Shown here piece by piece: positions 57,368-64,000 of a stretch of 64,000 nt of DNA; position 1 is the stretch's first letter; each line of letters begins with the position of its first letter. The notes beneath the pieces are model-generated. The model saw nothing but the letters and a program-made list of their open reading frames with translations, was not told where the DNA came from and searched no databases. The position numbers and the translations under genes are program-made. Location: contig NZ_LRFG02000005.1 in the NCBI RefSeq assembly GCF_001641755.2, positions 62,001-126,000 of the forward strand, written 5' to 3'. The DNA comes from Microbulbifer flavimaris (GTDB lineage: Bacteria; Pseudomonadota; Gammaproteobacteria; Pseudomonadales; Cellvibrionaceae).

Positions 57368-58996
57368 ATGCCCCGTGAAATGATCTTTGATTATGTCATT
57401 GTCGGCGGTGGTTCCGCCGGCTGCGTACTGGCAAATCGGCTGAGTGCCGATGAAAAGCACCGGGTCTGCCTGCTGGAGGCCGGAAAATCGGACCGCAGCC
57501 TGCTGATACAGATGCCGGCGGGTATCAGTTACCTGGTGCCGGGCAAGGGCCATAACCTGCATCATTACACCGAGCCGCAGGCGGAGCTGAATGACCGGCG
57601 CCTGTTCTGGCCCCGCGGGCGGACCCTGGGTGGCAGTAGCGCGATCAACGCGATGATTTACATCCGCGGTAATGGCGCCGACTACGATGCCTGGGAAGCT
57701 GCAGGCAACCCCGGGTGGGGATGGCGTGACCTGTTGCCATACTTCCTGTTGGCTGAGGGCAATGAGCGAGGCAGCGATGCCTACCACAGTGGTTATGGCC
57801 CTCTGGCGGTATCGGATCTAAAGTGGCGCACGGAATCCGGCAAGGCCTTTGTGCGTGCCGGCCAGGCGGCAGGGCACCGTCACAACAGCGACTTCAACGG
57901 CAGCCGGCAGAGCGGGGTGGGATTTTACCAGGTGACCCAGAAGCGCGGTCGGCGCTGTTCCTCCGCGCGGGCCTATCTCCACCCGGTAAAAAACCGGCCT
58001 AACCTCAGTGTCTTCACCAAAAGCCAGGCTGCCCGACTGATATTCCGCGGTGATCGGGTCGTGGGCGTCGAGATGCTGAATGGCCACCGCATTCTGGCCA
58101 ACCGTGAGGTGCTTCTGTGCGCCGGGGCGATCCAGTCACCGCAGCTACTGATGCTCTCCGGCATCGGGGATGAGACTGCCCTGAAAAAAATGGGCATTGT
58201 GCCCCAGGCACACCTGCCCGGGGTGGGGCGCAACCTGCAGGACCACCTGGATGTGACGCAGGTGGTAGAGGCGTCAGCCCCGGTCACATTCTCCACCGCG
58301 TTCGGGGCCATGCTGAAAAATGCGGCGCACCTGCCGGAGTTCCTGTTGGCCAACCGTGGGCCGCTGACCAACAACGTGGCGGAAGCCGGCGGTTTTGCCA
58401 GTTCCAGCCTGGCCGGTGCCCACCCGGACGTTCAGTTCCATTTCACCGCAGCGCCACTTTTTGAGCATGGCCTGAAAAAACAGCGCGGATATGGCTATTC
58501 GCTACACGCCTGCGCGCTGCGTCCGAAAAGTCGCGGCGAGATTACGCTGGCAAGCCGCAATCCCAGGGACCTGCCGCGCATTCAGCCCAATTACCTCAGC
58601 GACGCGGACGATTTGCAGGTATTGGTGGAGGGGTACGAGATGGCCTGGGAAATTCTCCAGCAGGAAGAACTGAAGCGTTACCAGAAGCGGCTCTGGAGCC
58701 CTGAAAAGGCCCTGAGCAAGCGCAAAGATATCGAGTCCTTCATCCGCCAGCATGCGGAAACCATCTATCATCCCGTGGGTACCTGCAAAATGGGCAGTGA
58801 TGATGACGCTGTGGTCGATGCCCAGCTGCGGGTCCGCGGCGTGGATGGACTGCGGGTGGTGGACGCCTCCATAATGCCGACTCTGGTAAGCGGCAACACC
58901 AATGCACCGGTTATTGCCATCGCAGAAAAGGCGGCGGACCTGATCCTGAAAAAGGAGACGTCCGCGGCTGTCGACCTGGAAACAGTGGAACTGTAA
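57368..58996 (+). CDS. GMC-family FAD-dependent oxidoreductase
   Basis: A 542-residue flavoenzyme of the glucose-methanol-choline family, cytoplasmic by the lack of a signal peptide. It has the FAD dinucleotide motif YVIVGGGSAGCVLANRLS at the start, the GMC signature PRGRTLGGSSAINAMIYIRG, CAGAIQSPQLLMLSGIG, and the C-terminal active-site region YHPVGTCKMG with GNTNAPVIAIAEKAA. It resembles choline and alcohol dehydrogenases, but betaine genes are absent, so the alcohol substrate is open. The stop overlaps the rlmA start by one base. Confidence 0.88.
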   Translation: MPREMIFDYVIVGGGSAGCVLANRLSADEKHRVCLLEAGKSDRSLLIQMPAGISYLVPGKGHNLHHYTEPQAELNDRRLFWPRGRTLGGSSAINAMIYIRGNGADYDAWEAAGNPGWGWRDLLPYFLLAEGNERGSDAYHSGYGPLAVSDLKWRTESGKAFVRAGQAAGHRHNSDFNGSRQSGVGFYQVTQKRGRRCSSARAYLHPVKNRPNLSVFTKSQAARLIFRGDRVVGVEMLNGHRILANREVLLCAGAIQSPQLLMLSGIGDETALKKMGIVPQAHLPGVGRNLQDHLDVTQVVEASAPVTFSTAFGAMLKNAAHLPEFLLANRGPLTNNVAEAGGFASSSLAGAHPDVQFHFTAAPLFEHGLKKQRGYGYSLHACALRPKSRGEITLASRNPRDLPRIQPNYLSDADDLQVLVEGYEMAWEILQQEELKRYQKRLWSPEKALSKRKDIESFIRQHAETIYHPVGTCKMGSDDDAVVDAQLRVRGVDGLRVVDASIMPTLVSGNTNAPVIAIAEKAADLILKKETSAAVDLETVEL

Positions 58997-59799
58997 TGAT
59001 CTGGCACTGCCCCATTTGTCGCTTGCCCCTGGAGTGCCGTGATGAGAGCTGGCATTGCGGCAACGGCCATCTGTTCGACCGCGCCCGCGAGGGCTACGTC
59101 AACCTGCTGCCGGTGCAGCGCAAGCATTCAAAAGAGCCGGGCGACAGCGCCGATATGTTGCGGGCGCGCCGGCACTTTCTCGAAGCCGGCCACTACCGAC
59201 CGCTGGTGGAAGCAATTGCTGCCCTGCTGCCGTTTGAGTCTGGCCGACAGCTGCTCGATGTGGGCTGCGGCGAAGGGTATTACACACGGCAACTGTGCGC
59301 GGCCGGTTGGCCGGCAGATGCGCTGGCTGGTGTCGATATTGCCAAGGCCGGTGTGCGTATGGCGGCCAAAAGCCAGCCCGGCAGCCAGTATGTGGTGGCG
59401 GGGAACTTCGACCTGCCGGTGGCCGAGGACAGCGTTGACCATATTCTCCGGGTTTTTGCCCCCGGTGATGCAGAGGAGCTGAGCCGCGTGGTCAACCCGG
59501 GAGGATCGATCGTCGATGTGGCACCGGGTCCGGAACACCTGTGGTCTCTCAAGGGGGCCCTGTACAGGGAGCCGCGGCGACACGAACCGCCGAAGCCCCT
59601 GCAGGGTTTCGTGCCGGAAGTGGAGCTGCGCTGCTGTTTTCTGTTTACCCTGGACGGCCCGGAGGCAATCACCGATTTCCTGTCAATGACACCTTTCGCG
59701 TGGAAGGGCGATCCGCAGGCGCGGGCAGAGCTGGAGCAGCGCGAGCGTTTGCGCCTGGAGGCAGACTTTGTCGTTCGGCGCATGGTGTGCCGCAAATAA
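58996..59799 (+). CDS. rlmA: 23S rRNA (guanine-N1)-methyltransferase RlmA
   Basis: Methylates G745 (E. coli numbering) of 23S rRNA. The 267-residue protein opens with a zinc-binding segment of four ligands (CPICRLPLEC, then WHCGNGHLFDRAREGYVNLL), followed by a Rossmann methyltransferase domain with LLDVGCGEGYYTRQL. The LPVQRKHSKEPGDSADML stretch is also characteristic. Its ATG overlaps the stop of the GMC gene (TAATG), so translation is probably coupled. Confidence 0.93.
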   Translation: MIWHCPICRLPLECRDESWHCGNGHLFDRAREGYVNLLPVQRKHSKEPGDSADMLRARRHFLEAGHYRPLVEAIAALLPFESGRQLLDVGCGEGYYTRQLCAAGWPADALAGVDIAKAGVRMAAKSQPGSQYVVAGNFDLPVAEDSVDHILRVFAPGDAEELSRVVNPGGSIVDVAPGPEHLWSLKGALYREPRRHEPPKPLQGFVPEVELRCCFLFTLDGPEAITDFLSMTPFAWKGDPQARAELEQRERLRLEADFVVRRMVCRK

Positions 59800-59846
59800 G
59801 CCCTTAGAACAACAAATCGATAGACTGAGCTGGAAGTACCCTGCCG

Positions 59847-60302
59847 ATGGCAACCCCGAGAGATTACGGATATATGCAGCGCGCCCTTGAGCTGGCGGAA
59901 ATTGCCGCTGAGCGGGGCGAAGTCCCCGTCGGGGCCGTGGTAGTGCAGAGCGGGGAGATTATCGGCGAGGGCAGCAATCGTCCCATCGGCAACTGTGATC
60001 CCAGTGCCCATGCCGAGATCGTTGCCCTCCGCCGCGCCGCGGAGCGTACCGGCAACTACCGCCTGCCCGAGGCCACCCTGTACGTCACCATAGAACCCTG
60101 TACCATGTGCTTTGGGGCCATGGTGCATGCGCGTATCGCAAGGTTGGTTTATGGTGCCACCGAGCCCCGCGCTGGTGTGGTGGAGAGTCAGCTCCAGCTG
60201 GGTCAGGCGGCTTTCTTCAACCACCGTATCGCTGTTGAGGGTGGGGTCATGGCCGATGAGGGCGGTGACCTTGTAAGGGAGTTTTTCCAGGGCAGGCGCT
60301 GA
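59847..60302 (+). CDS. tadA: tRNA-specific adenosine deaminase TadA
   Basis: Converts A34 to inosine in tRNA-Arg(ACG) and is normally essential. The 151-residue protein has the zinc/catalytic motif His55-A-Glu57 (HAEIVAL) and Cys85-T-M-Cys88 (PCTMCFGAM), with the YGATEPRAGVV segment typical of TadA. It lies 47 bases after rlmA and one base before the channel-like gene. Confidence 0.96.
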   Translation: MATPRDYGYMQRALELAEIAAERGEVPVGAVVVQSGEIIGEGSNRPIGNCDPSAHAEIVALRRAAERTGNYRLPEATLYVTIEPCTMCFGAMVHARIARLVYGATEPRAGVVESQLQLGQAAFFNHRIAVEGGVMADEGGDLVREFFQGRR

Positions 60303-60303
60303 G

Positions 60304-60747
60304 ATGGCACTGGCATTTCTGATCAATTCGTTACTGGTTGCCGTCGTCGTGGTGATTCATCACGAGGCCCTGAACGGCCTGTTCCGGATTGGCCAGAGGC
60401 TGACACTACACCGTCACCTCGGCCTGTTGATCGGTGTCTTCGGTGCACTGATTGCCCACGTGGTTGAGATCTGGCTGTTTGCCCTGGGGTATTACTACAT
60501 GGTGCACTCGGATGCTTTTGAGACCATGCAGGGAAATTTTGACGGCAGCCTGATCGACTGTGCTTATTTCTCCTTTACCACCTACACGTCGCTCGGCTTC
60601 GGTGACATCGAGCCCCTGGGGCACCTGCGGTTCACGGCCGGCTTGGAGGCCCTGACAGGGCTGGTGATGATCACCTGGACGGCTTCGTTCATGTTCCTGA
60701 AGATGCAGAAATACTGGGTGAACAGACAGAATGGCGATGCCCGCTAG
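60304..60747 (+). CDS. Small K+-channel-like membrane protein
   Basis: A 147-residue inner-membrane protein with three hydrophobic helices (about 2-24, 38-62, 95-118) and a pore-loop-like segment YFSFTTYTSLGFGDIEPLG between the last two. That segment resembles the selectivity filter of two-TM potassium channels (TxGY/FGD), with Ser-Leu in place of the usual Thr-Val before GFGD. There is no cytoplasmic RCK or ligand-binding domain. It starts one base after the tadA stop. Ion selectivity is inferred and untested. Confidence 0.7.
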   Translation: MALAFLINSLLVAVVVVIHHEALNGLFRIGQRLTLHRHLGLLIGVFGALIAHVVEIWLFALGYYYMVHSDAFETMQGNFDGSLIDCAYFSFTTYTSLGFGDIEPLGHLRFTAGLEALTGLVMITWTASFMFLKMQKYWVNRQNGDAR

Positions 60748-60844
60748 GCACCGCCAATAGCGGTTATCCAGCCGACCGCTTGCCCATAAAGAATTATCAA
60801 TGCTCCGCAAGTGAAGCCCGGGGCAGGCAAGGTTTGTAGCAGTC

Positions 60845-62044
60845 ATGAACCCCGGTTTTATCAAGATGGCCCTGATCCTGGGCCTGCTCAGTTGCGTTGG
60901 CCCTTTCGCCATCGATATGTACCTTCCCGCCCTGCCGCAGATCGCCGAGAGCCTGGACGCGCCGGTTGAGCTGACCCAGTACACCCTGATGTCGTTTTTC
61001 ATCGCCTTTGGCGTCAGCCAGCTGTTCTACGGCCCGGCGGCGGATATGTTCGGGCGCAAGCCTCCCCTCTATTTCGGTCTGGGCTTATTTGCTGCGGCTT
61101 CCATCGGCTGCGCCCTGGCAACTTCCATCGAGTGGTTGATCGCACTGCGGTTCCTGCAGGGCATTGGTGCCGCGGCGGGTATGTCCATCCCCCGTGCGGT
61201 GATCCGCGACTGTTACACCGGCACCCGGGCCACGCGCCTGATGACCACGGTGATGCTGGTGATTTCCATCTCGCCGATGCTGGCACCGCTGGTGGGGAGC
61301 CTGGTGATTGCACCATTCGGCTGGCCAGCGGTGTTTGTCTCGGTGGGCCTGGCTGCGTTGCTCGGGCTGGCGCTGGCATTCTGGAGCCTGCCGGAAACGC
61401 TGGCGGAGAAGCACCGGGTGCCCTTCCGCTTTTCGGCCATGGTGCGCGCTTTCCGCAGTCTCTTCCGCGATCGTGGCTATATGGGCCTCACCGCCATCGG
61501 TGGGCTCGGCATGGCAAGCTTTTTTATCTTTTTGTCCACCTCATCTTTTATTTACACCGGGCACTATGGCCTGACGCCAACCCAGTTCAGCCTGGCGTTT
61601 TCCCTCAATGCCGTCGGCTTTTTTATCGCCAGCCAGTTCGCCGCTACCCTGGGGGAGCGTCTTGGGCAGGTGGTGGTGGTAAAGCGGGCCGTGGCCGGTT
61701 TCGCCACCAGTGCGACGGCCATGTTTGTGCTGTTTTCCCTCGGTGCCGATAGCTTCCCACTGCTGGTTACCATGCTGATGATCAGTAACGCATTTCTGGG
61801 ACTGGTGGTGCCCACCACCATGGTTCTGTCGCTGGAGGCGCACGGCCCTATCGCCGGTACCGCTGCAGCACTGGGCGGTGCATTGCAGATGTTGCTCGGT
61901 GCGGTTGGTATCGTTCTGGTGAGTTTGTTTTTCGAAGGTGAACCATTGCCGCTGGTGGCCGGTATCATGACGTGTGCTCTGCTGGCACAGTGTCTTTCCA
62001 TCATGACGTTACGGGTAGGCCCACAGCTGGCTACCGAGGCCTGA
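60845..62044 (+). CDS. Bcr/CflA-family MFS multidrug efflux transporter
   Basis: A 399-residue inner-membrane transporter with twelve hydrophobic helices. The Bcr/CflA subgroup is recognised by CVGPFAIDMYLPALPQIAESL, the MFS loop GPAADMFGRKPPL, RFLQGIGAAAGMSIPRAVIRD and SPMLAPLVGSLV. Substrates of relatives include bicyclomycin, chloramphenicol and sulfonamides; this one cannot be specified. It appears monocistronic. Confidence 0.9.
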   Translation: MNPGFIKMALILGLLSCVGPFAIDMYLPALPQIAESLDAPVELTQYTLMSFFIAFGVSQLFYGPAADMFGRKPPLYFGLGLFAAASIGCALATSIEWLIALRFLQGIGAAAGMSIPRAVIRDCYTGTRATRLMTTVMLVISISPMLAPLVGSLVIAPFGWPAVFVSVGLAALLGLALAFWSLPETLAEKHRVPFRFSAMVRAFRSLFRDRGYMGLTAIGGLGMASFFIFLSTSSFIYTGHYGLTPTQFSLAFSLNAVGFFIASQFAATLGERLGQVVVVKRAVAGFATSATAMFVLFSLGADSFPLLVTMLMISNAFLGLVVPTTMVLSLEAHGPIAGTAAALGGALQMLLGAVGIVLVSLFFEGEPLPLVAGIMTCALLAQCLSIMTLRVGPQLATEA

Positions 62045-62102
62045 GACCGCCACACCACACACGATTCCTAAAAAACACTCATCAAAAAAGCAGGAAGCGC
62101 TC

Positions 62103-62768
62103 ATGACCCAAACCATCGCGACCCTGATCTGCGCGTTATTGCTCGCCGCACCCCTAACGGCACAGGAGCTGGAGCTGCCGGATCGACTGCCGGCATTGCA
62201 GGAGGCTGATATCAGTTCCCTGGGGCAGAGTGACACCGGCGTTGCTGTTGGAGAAAAAGTGCCCGCTTTTTCTGTGACCACCCACAAAGGCGAATCCATG
62301 GCGCTGACCCGGCTGCTGGGGCAGGCACCGGTCCTGGTGGTGTTCTACCGCGGCGGCTGGTGCCCCTACTGCAATACGCAGATTCGGCAGCTGACGGAGG
62401 CGTGGCCTGAATTCGAGCGCCGCGGCGTAACGCCGGTGCTGATCAGCGCGGACAAGCCTGATGCCAGTGCCATCGCCCAGGCTACCTACGAAATTCCCTT
62501 CCCGGTATTGTCCGACCCGGACCTGAAGGCCCACGAGGCTTTCGATGTGGTGGTACAGATCGACGATGCCACCGCAGAAAAATACCGCGGTTACGGCATT
62601 GTGCTGGAAGACTGGTCCGGCCGGGATCACCATAAGATCGCCGCCCCGGGGGTCTTTCTGGTGGACGGTAATGGCATCGTCCAGTGGGCCCATGTATCCG
62701 AAGATTACAAGACGCGCCCCAGTGTTGCGCAGTTGCTGGCAATGCTGGACTCGAGAGCGGATGGTTGA
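62103..62768 (+). CDS. Exported peroxiredoxin-like (AhpC/TSA) protein
   Basis: A 221-residue protein with an N-terminal signal peptide (cut after TAQA-like LTAQE, about residue 20), so periplasmic. The active site is Cys87-P-Y-Cys90 in FYRGGWCPYCNTQIRQL, typical of the peroxiredoxin-like family with a thioredoxin-like CxxC. The AhpC/TSA fold is supported by VLISADKPDASAIAQ and PGVFLVDGNGIVQW. It is followed 17 bases later by the MDR enzyme, perhaps in one transcript. The natural substrate is unknown. Confidence 0.83.
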   Translation: MTQTIATLICALLLAAPLTAQELELPDRLPALQEADISSLGQSDTGVAVGEKVPAFSVTTHKGESMALTRLLGQAPVLVVFYRGGWCPYCNTQIRQLTEAWPEFERRGVTPVLISADKPDASAIAQATYEIPFPVLSDPDLKAHEAFDVVVQIDDATAEKYRGYGIVLEDWSGRDHHKIAAPGVFLVDGNGIVQWAHVSEDYKTRPSVAQLLAMLDSRADG

Positions 62769-62785
62769 GCGGGCAGTAACGGCAG

Positions 62786-63817
62786 ATGAGTAAAACCCGA
62801 CGCGTGTGGCGTACACAGAAGGCCGGCGCGATCAGCGACCTGCGCCTCGTTGAGGAGCCGCTGGCATCACTCGCGGCCGACAACGTCCGTATCGACGTCA
62901 AATCCGTCGGACTCAATTTTGCCGATATCTTTGCGCTGACGGGACTGTATTCGGCAACCCCGGAGGGCAGTTTTATTCCCGGCCTGGAGTTTGCCGGTCG
63001 TGTTACTGAGATCGGCGAGAAGGCAAATACAGACCTGGCAGTGGGTGACCGCGTGTACGGCTGCATCCGCTTTGGTGGCTACGCGGACTGTCTGGATGTA
63101 CCGCCCCAGCACTGCCGGAAGATGCCGTCGGGCTGGCGCTTTGCCGAGGGCGCGGCCTTCCCGGTACAGAGCCTGACGGCCTATTACGCACTGAATGATC
63201 TCGGGGCGGTGAAGCCCGGGCAGGTGGTTCTTGTCCACAGTGCTGCTGGCGGTGTGGGTCTGCAGGCCATGCGCATGCTGCGTCAACTCGGAGCGACTCC
63301 CATCGGCACTGTCGGCTCCGCCGGAAAGCGTCAATTTCTGCGGGAGCAGGGTTTCGATGAGGTTATCGTGCGCGGACCGAACTTTGCCTCACAGTTAAAA
63401 ACTACTCTCGCTGGCCGCCCCCTGCACGCGGTGCTGGATGGCATCGGTGGCAAGGTGCAAAAGCAGTCCTTCCAGTCGCTGGCACCGACCGGCAGGTTGG
63501 TGGTGTTTGGGGCTGCCGAATTCACTCCCGGCGACAAGCCCAATTGGCTCAAGGCCGCCTGGCTTTACCTGACTCGACCCCGCTACGACGTCATGGAGAT
63601 GATCAGCAGCAATCGCTCGGTGTTGGCTTTCAACCTGATCTGGTTGTGGCAGGAGCAGTCGCTGTTTGATGCGTTGTTGGATGGCTGCGCAGGTTTAGAC
63701 TTGCCGGCGCCGCATGTCGGGCATGAGTTTGGGTTTGAGCAGGCGCATGAGGCGGTTGAGTGTTTGCGGAGTGGGGGTTCGGTGGGGAAGGTGGTATTGA
63801 ATGTTGGGGGAAGGTGA
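62786..63817 (+). CDS. Medium-chain zinc-free alcohol dehydrogenase / quinone-oxidoreductase-like protein
   Basis: A 343-residue MDR-superfamily NADPH-dependent oxidoreductase. The N-terminal GroES-like domain has KSVGLNFADIFALTGLY and GLEFAGRVTEIG; the Rossmann domain has VLVHSAAGGVGLQAMRMLRQLGA. The zinc ligands of classical alcohol dehydrogenases are absent, so it fits the quinone-oxidoreductase or VAT-1-like branch. The last 50 codons show an unusual shift to G- and T-ending codons (for example TTT, GTT, CAT, TTG) compared with the C-ending bias of the rest. Confidence 0.85.
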   Translation: MSKTRRVWRTQKAGAISDLRLVEEPLASLAADNVRIDVKSVGLNFADIFALTGLYSATPEGSFIPGLEFAGRVTEIGEKANTDLAVGDRVYGCIRFGGYADCLDVPPQHCRKMPSGWRFAEGAAFPVQSLTAYYALNDLGAVKPGQVVLVHSAAGGVGLQAMRMLRQLGATPIGTVGSAGKRQFLREQGFDEVIVRGPNFASQLKTTLAGRPLHAVLDGIGGKVQKQSFQSLAPTGRLVVFGAAEFTPGDKPNWLKAAWLYLTRPRYDVMEMISSNRSVLAFNLIWLWQEQSLFDALLDGCAGLDLPAPHVGHEFGFEQAHEAVECLRSGGSVGKVVLNVGGR

Positions 63818-64000
63818 CTCTAGCTTTGCAGTCTATTGGTTGCCCGTTGTTGATTACGGTGGAGAAGTGCTTGGTCAAACTGCGGTAGCGAATCTCGCTA
63901 GGGATTTTTGTTTGCTGGTTTCTTGTTGAGGATATGTAGTTGAAATTTTTTCTTCTTTTTAGACTCAGTCTAGTTTGTTTGGTTGAGTAATGATGTCTGT
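63818..64000. other. Low-GC window end without a supported gene
   Basis: After the MDR gene the sequence becomes T-rich and GC-poor (for example TTGAAATTTTTTCTTCTTTTTAG near 63940), unlike the rest of the window. No gene or complete regulatory site was recognised in the 183 bases before the edge. Confidence 0.4.

Overview
The window is a contiguous, GC-rich, gene-dense stretch of a Gram-negative gammaproteobacterial chromosome. The order hscA-fdx-iscX-ndk-rlmN-pilF-rodZ-ispG-hisS-yfgM-bamB-der, the divergent pepA / lptF-lptG pair and the pepA-holC-valS order are typical of Pseudomonas-like and Cellvibrionales genomes. A large modular GH18 chitinase plus a lipoprotein GH20 beta-hexosaminidase point to a marine polysaccharide degrader, perhaps Microbulbifer-like. 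The genus is an inference from gene order and gene content, not from a search. No rRNA, tRNA, CRISPR array, insertion sequence, prophage or plasmid function was seen.

Layout. Positions 1-12.1 kb (+) hold a conserved housekeeping block: Fe-S assembly (hscA cut by the window edge, fdx, iscX), ndk, rlmN, pilF, rodZ, ispG, hisS, yfgM, bamB and der. A nested inverted-repeat element sits between ispG and hisS. Positions 12.2-17.6 kb (+) hold gabD, trmO and a periplasmic thiol-redox operon (DsbD/ScsB-like reductase, a redoxin and an ScsD-like membrane thioredoxin). Positions 17.8-22.5 kb are a mixed metabolic stretch: a serine hydrolase, an HdhA-like steroid dehydrogenase, an MBL-fold hydrolase and GltS. 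Positions 22.7-26.2 kb (-) hold the chitinase with its own terminator. Positions 26.4-41.9 kb (-) hold a ferritin-like gene and the complete 13-gene nuo operon with fused nuoCD. Positions 42.0-43.8 kb (+) are a small accessory patch with a secreted beta-helix protein and a three-helix membrane protein. Positions 43.8-49.9 kb (-) hold valS, an unknown disordered protein, holC and pepA, divergent from lptF-lptG (50.1-52.3 kb). An RDD protein, an unknown exported protein, the hexosaminidase and a methyltransferase follow. From 57.4 kb to the end (+) lie a GMC oxidoreductase, rlmA, tadA, a small K+-channel-like protein, a Bcr/CflA transporter, a peroxiredoxin-like protein and a quinone-oxidoreductase-like MDR enzyme.

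How the genes connect. HscA, Fdx and IscX build Fe-S clusters that RlmN, IspG and Complex I (NuoB, E, F, G, I) need. BamB and LptFG serve outer-membrane assembly. The secreted chitinase and the hexosaminidase would act in sequence on chitin and its oligomers. The DsbD/redoxin/ScsD trio would pass cytoplasmic electrons to periplasmic thiols.

Most of the window is ordinary core genome. I found no clear novel defence, mobile or biosynthetic system. The stretches least explained by known families are the 42.4-43.8 kb patch, the disordered protein between valS and holC, the exported orphan at 52.9 kb, the channel-like protein at 60.3 kb and the inverted-repeat element at 7.2 kb.
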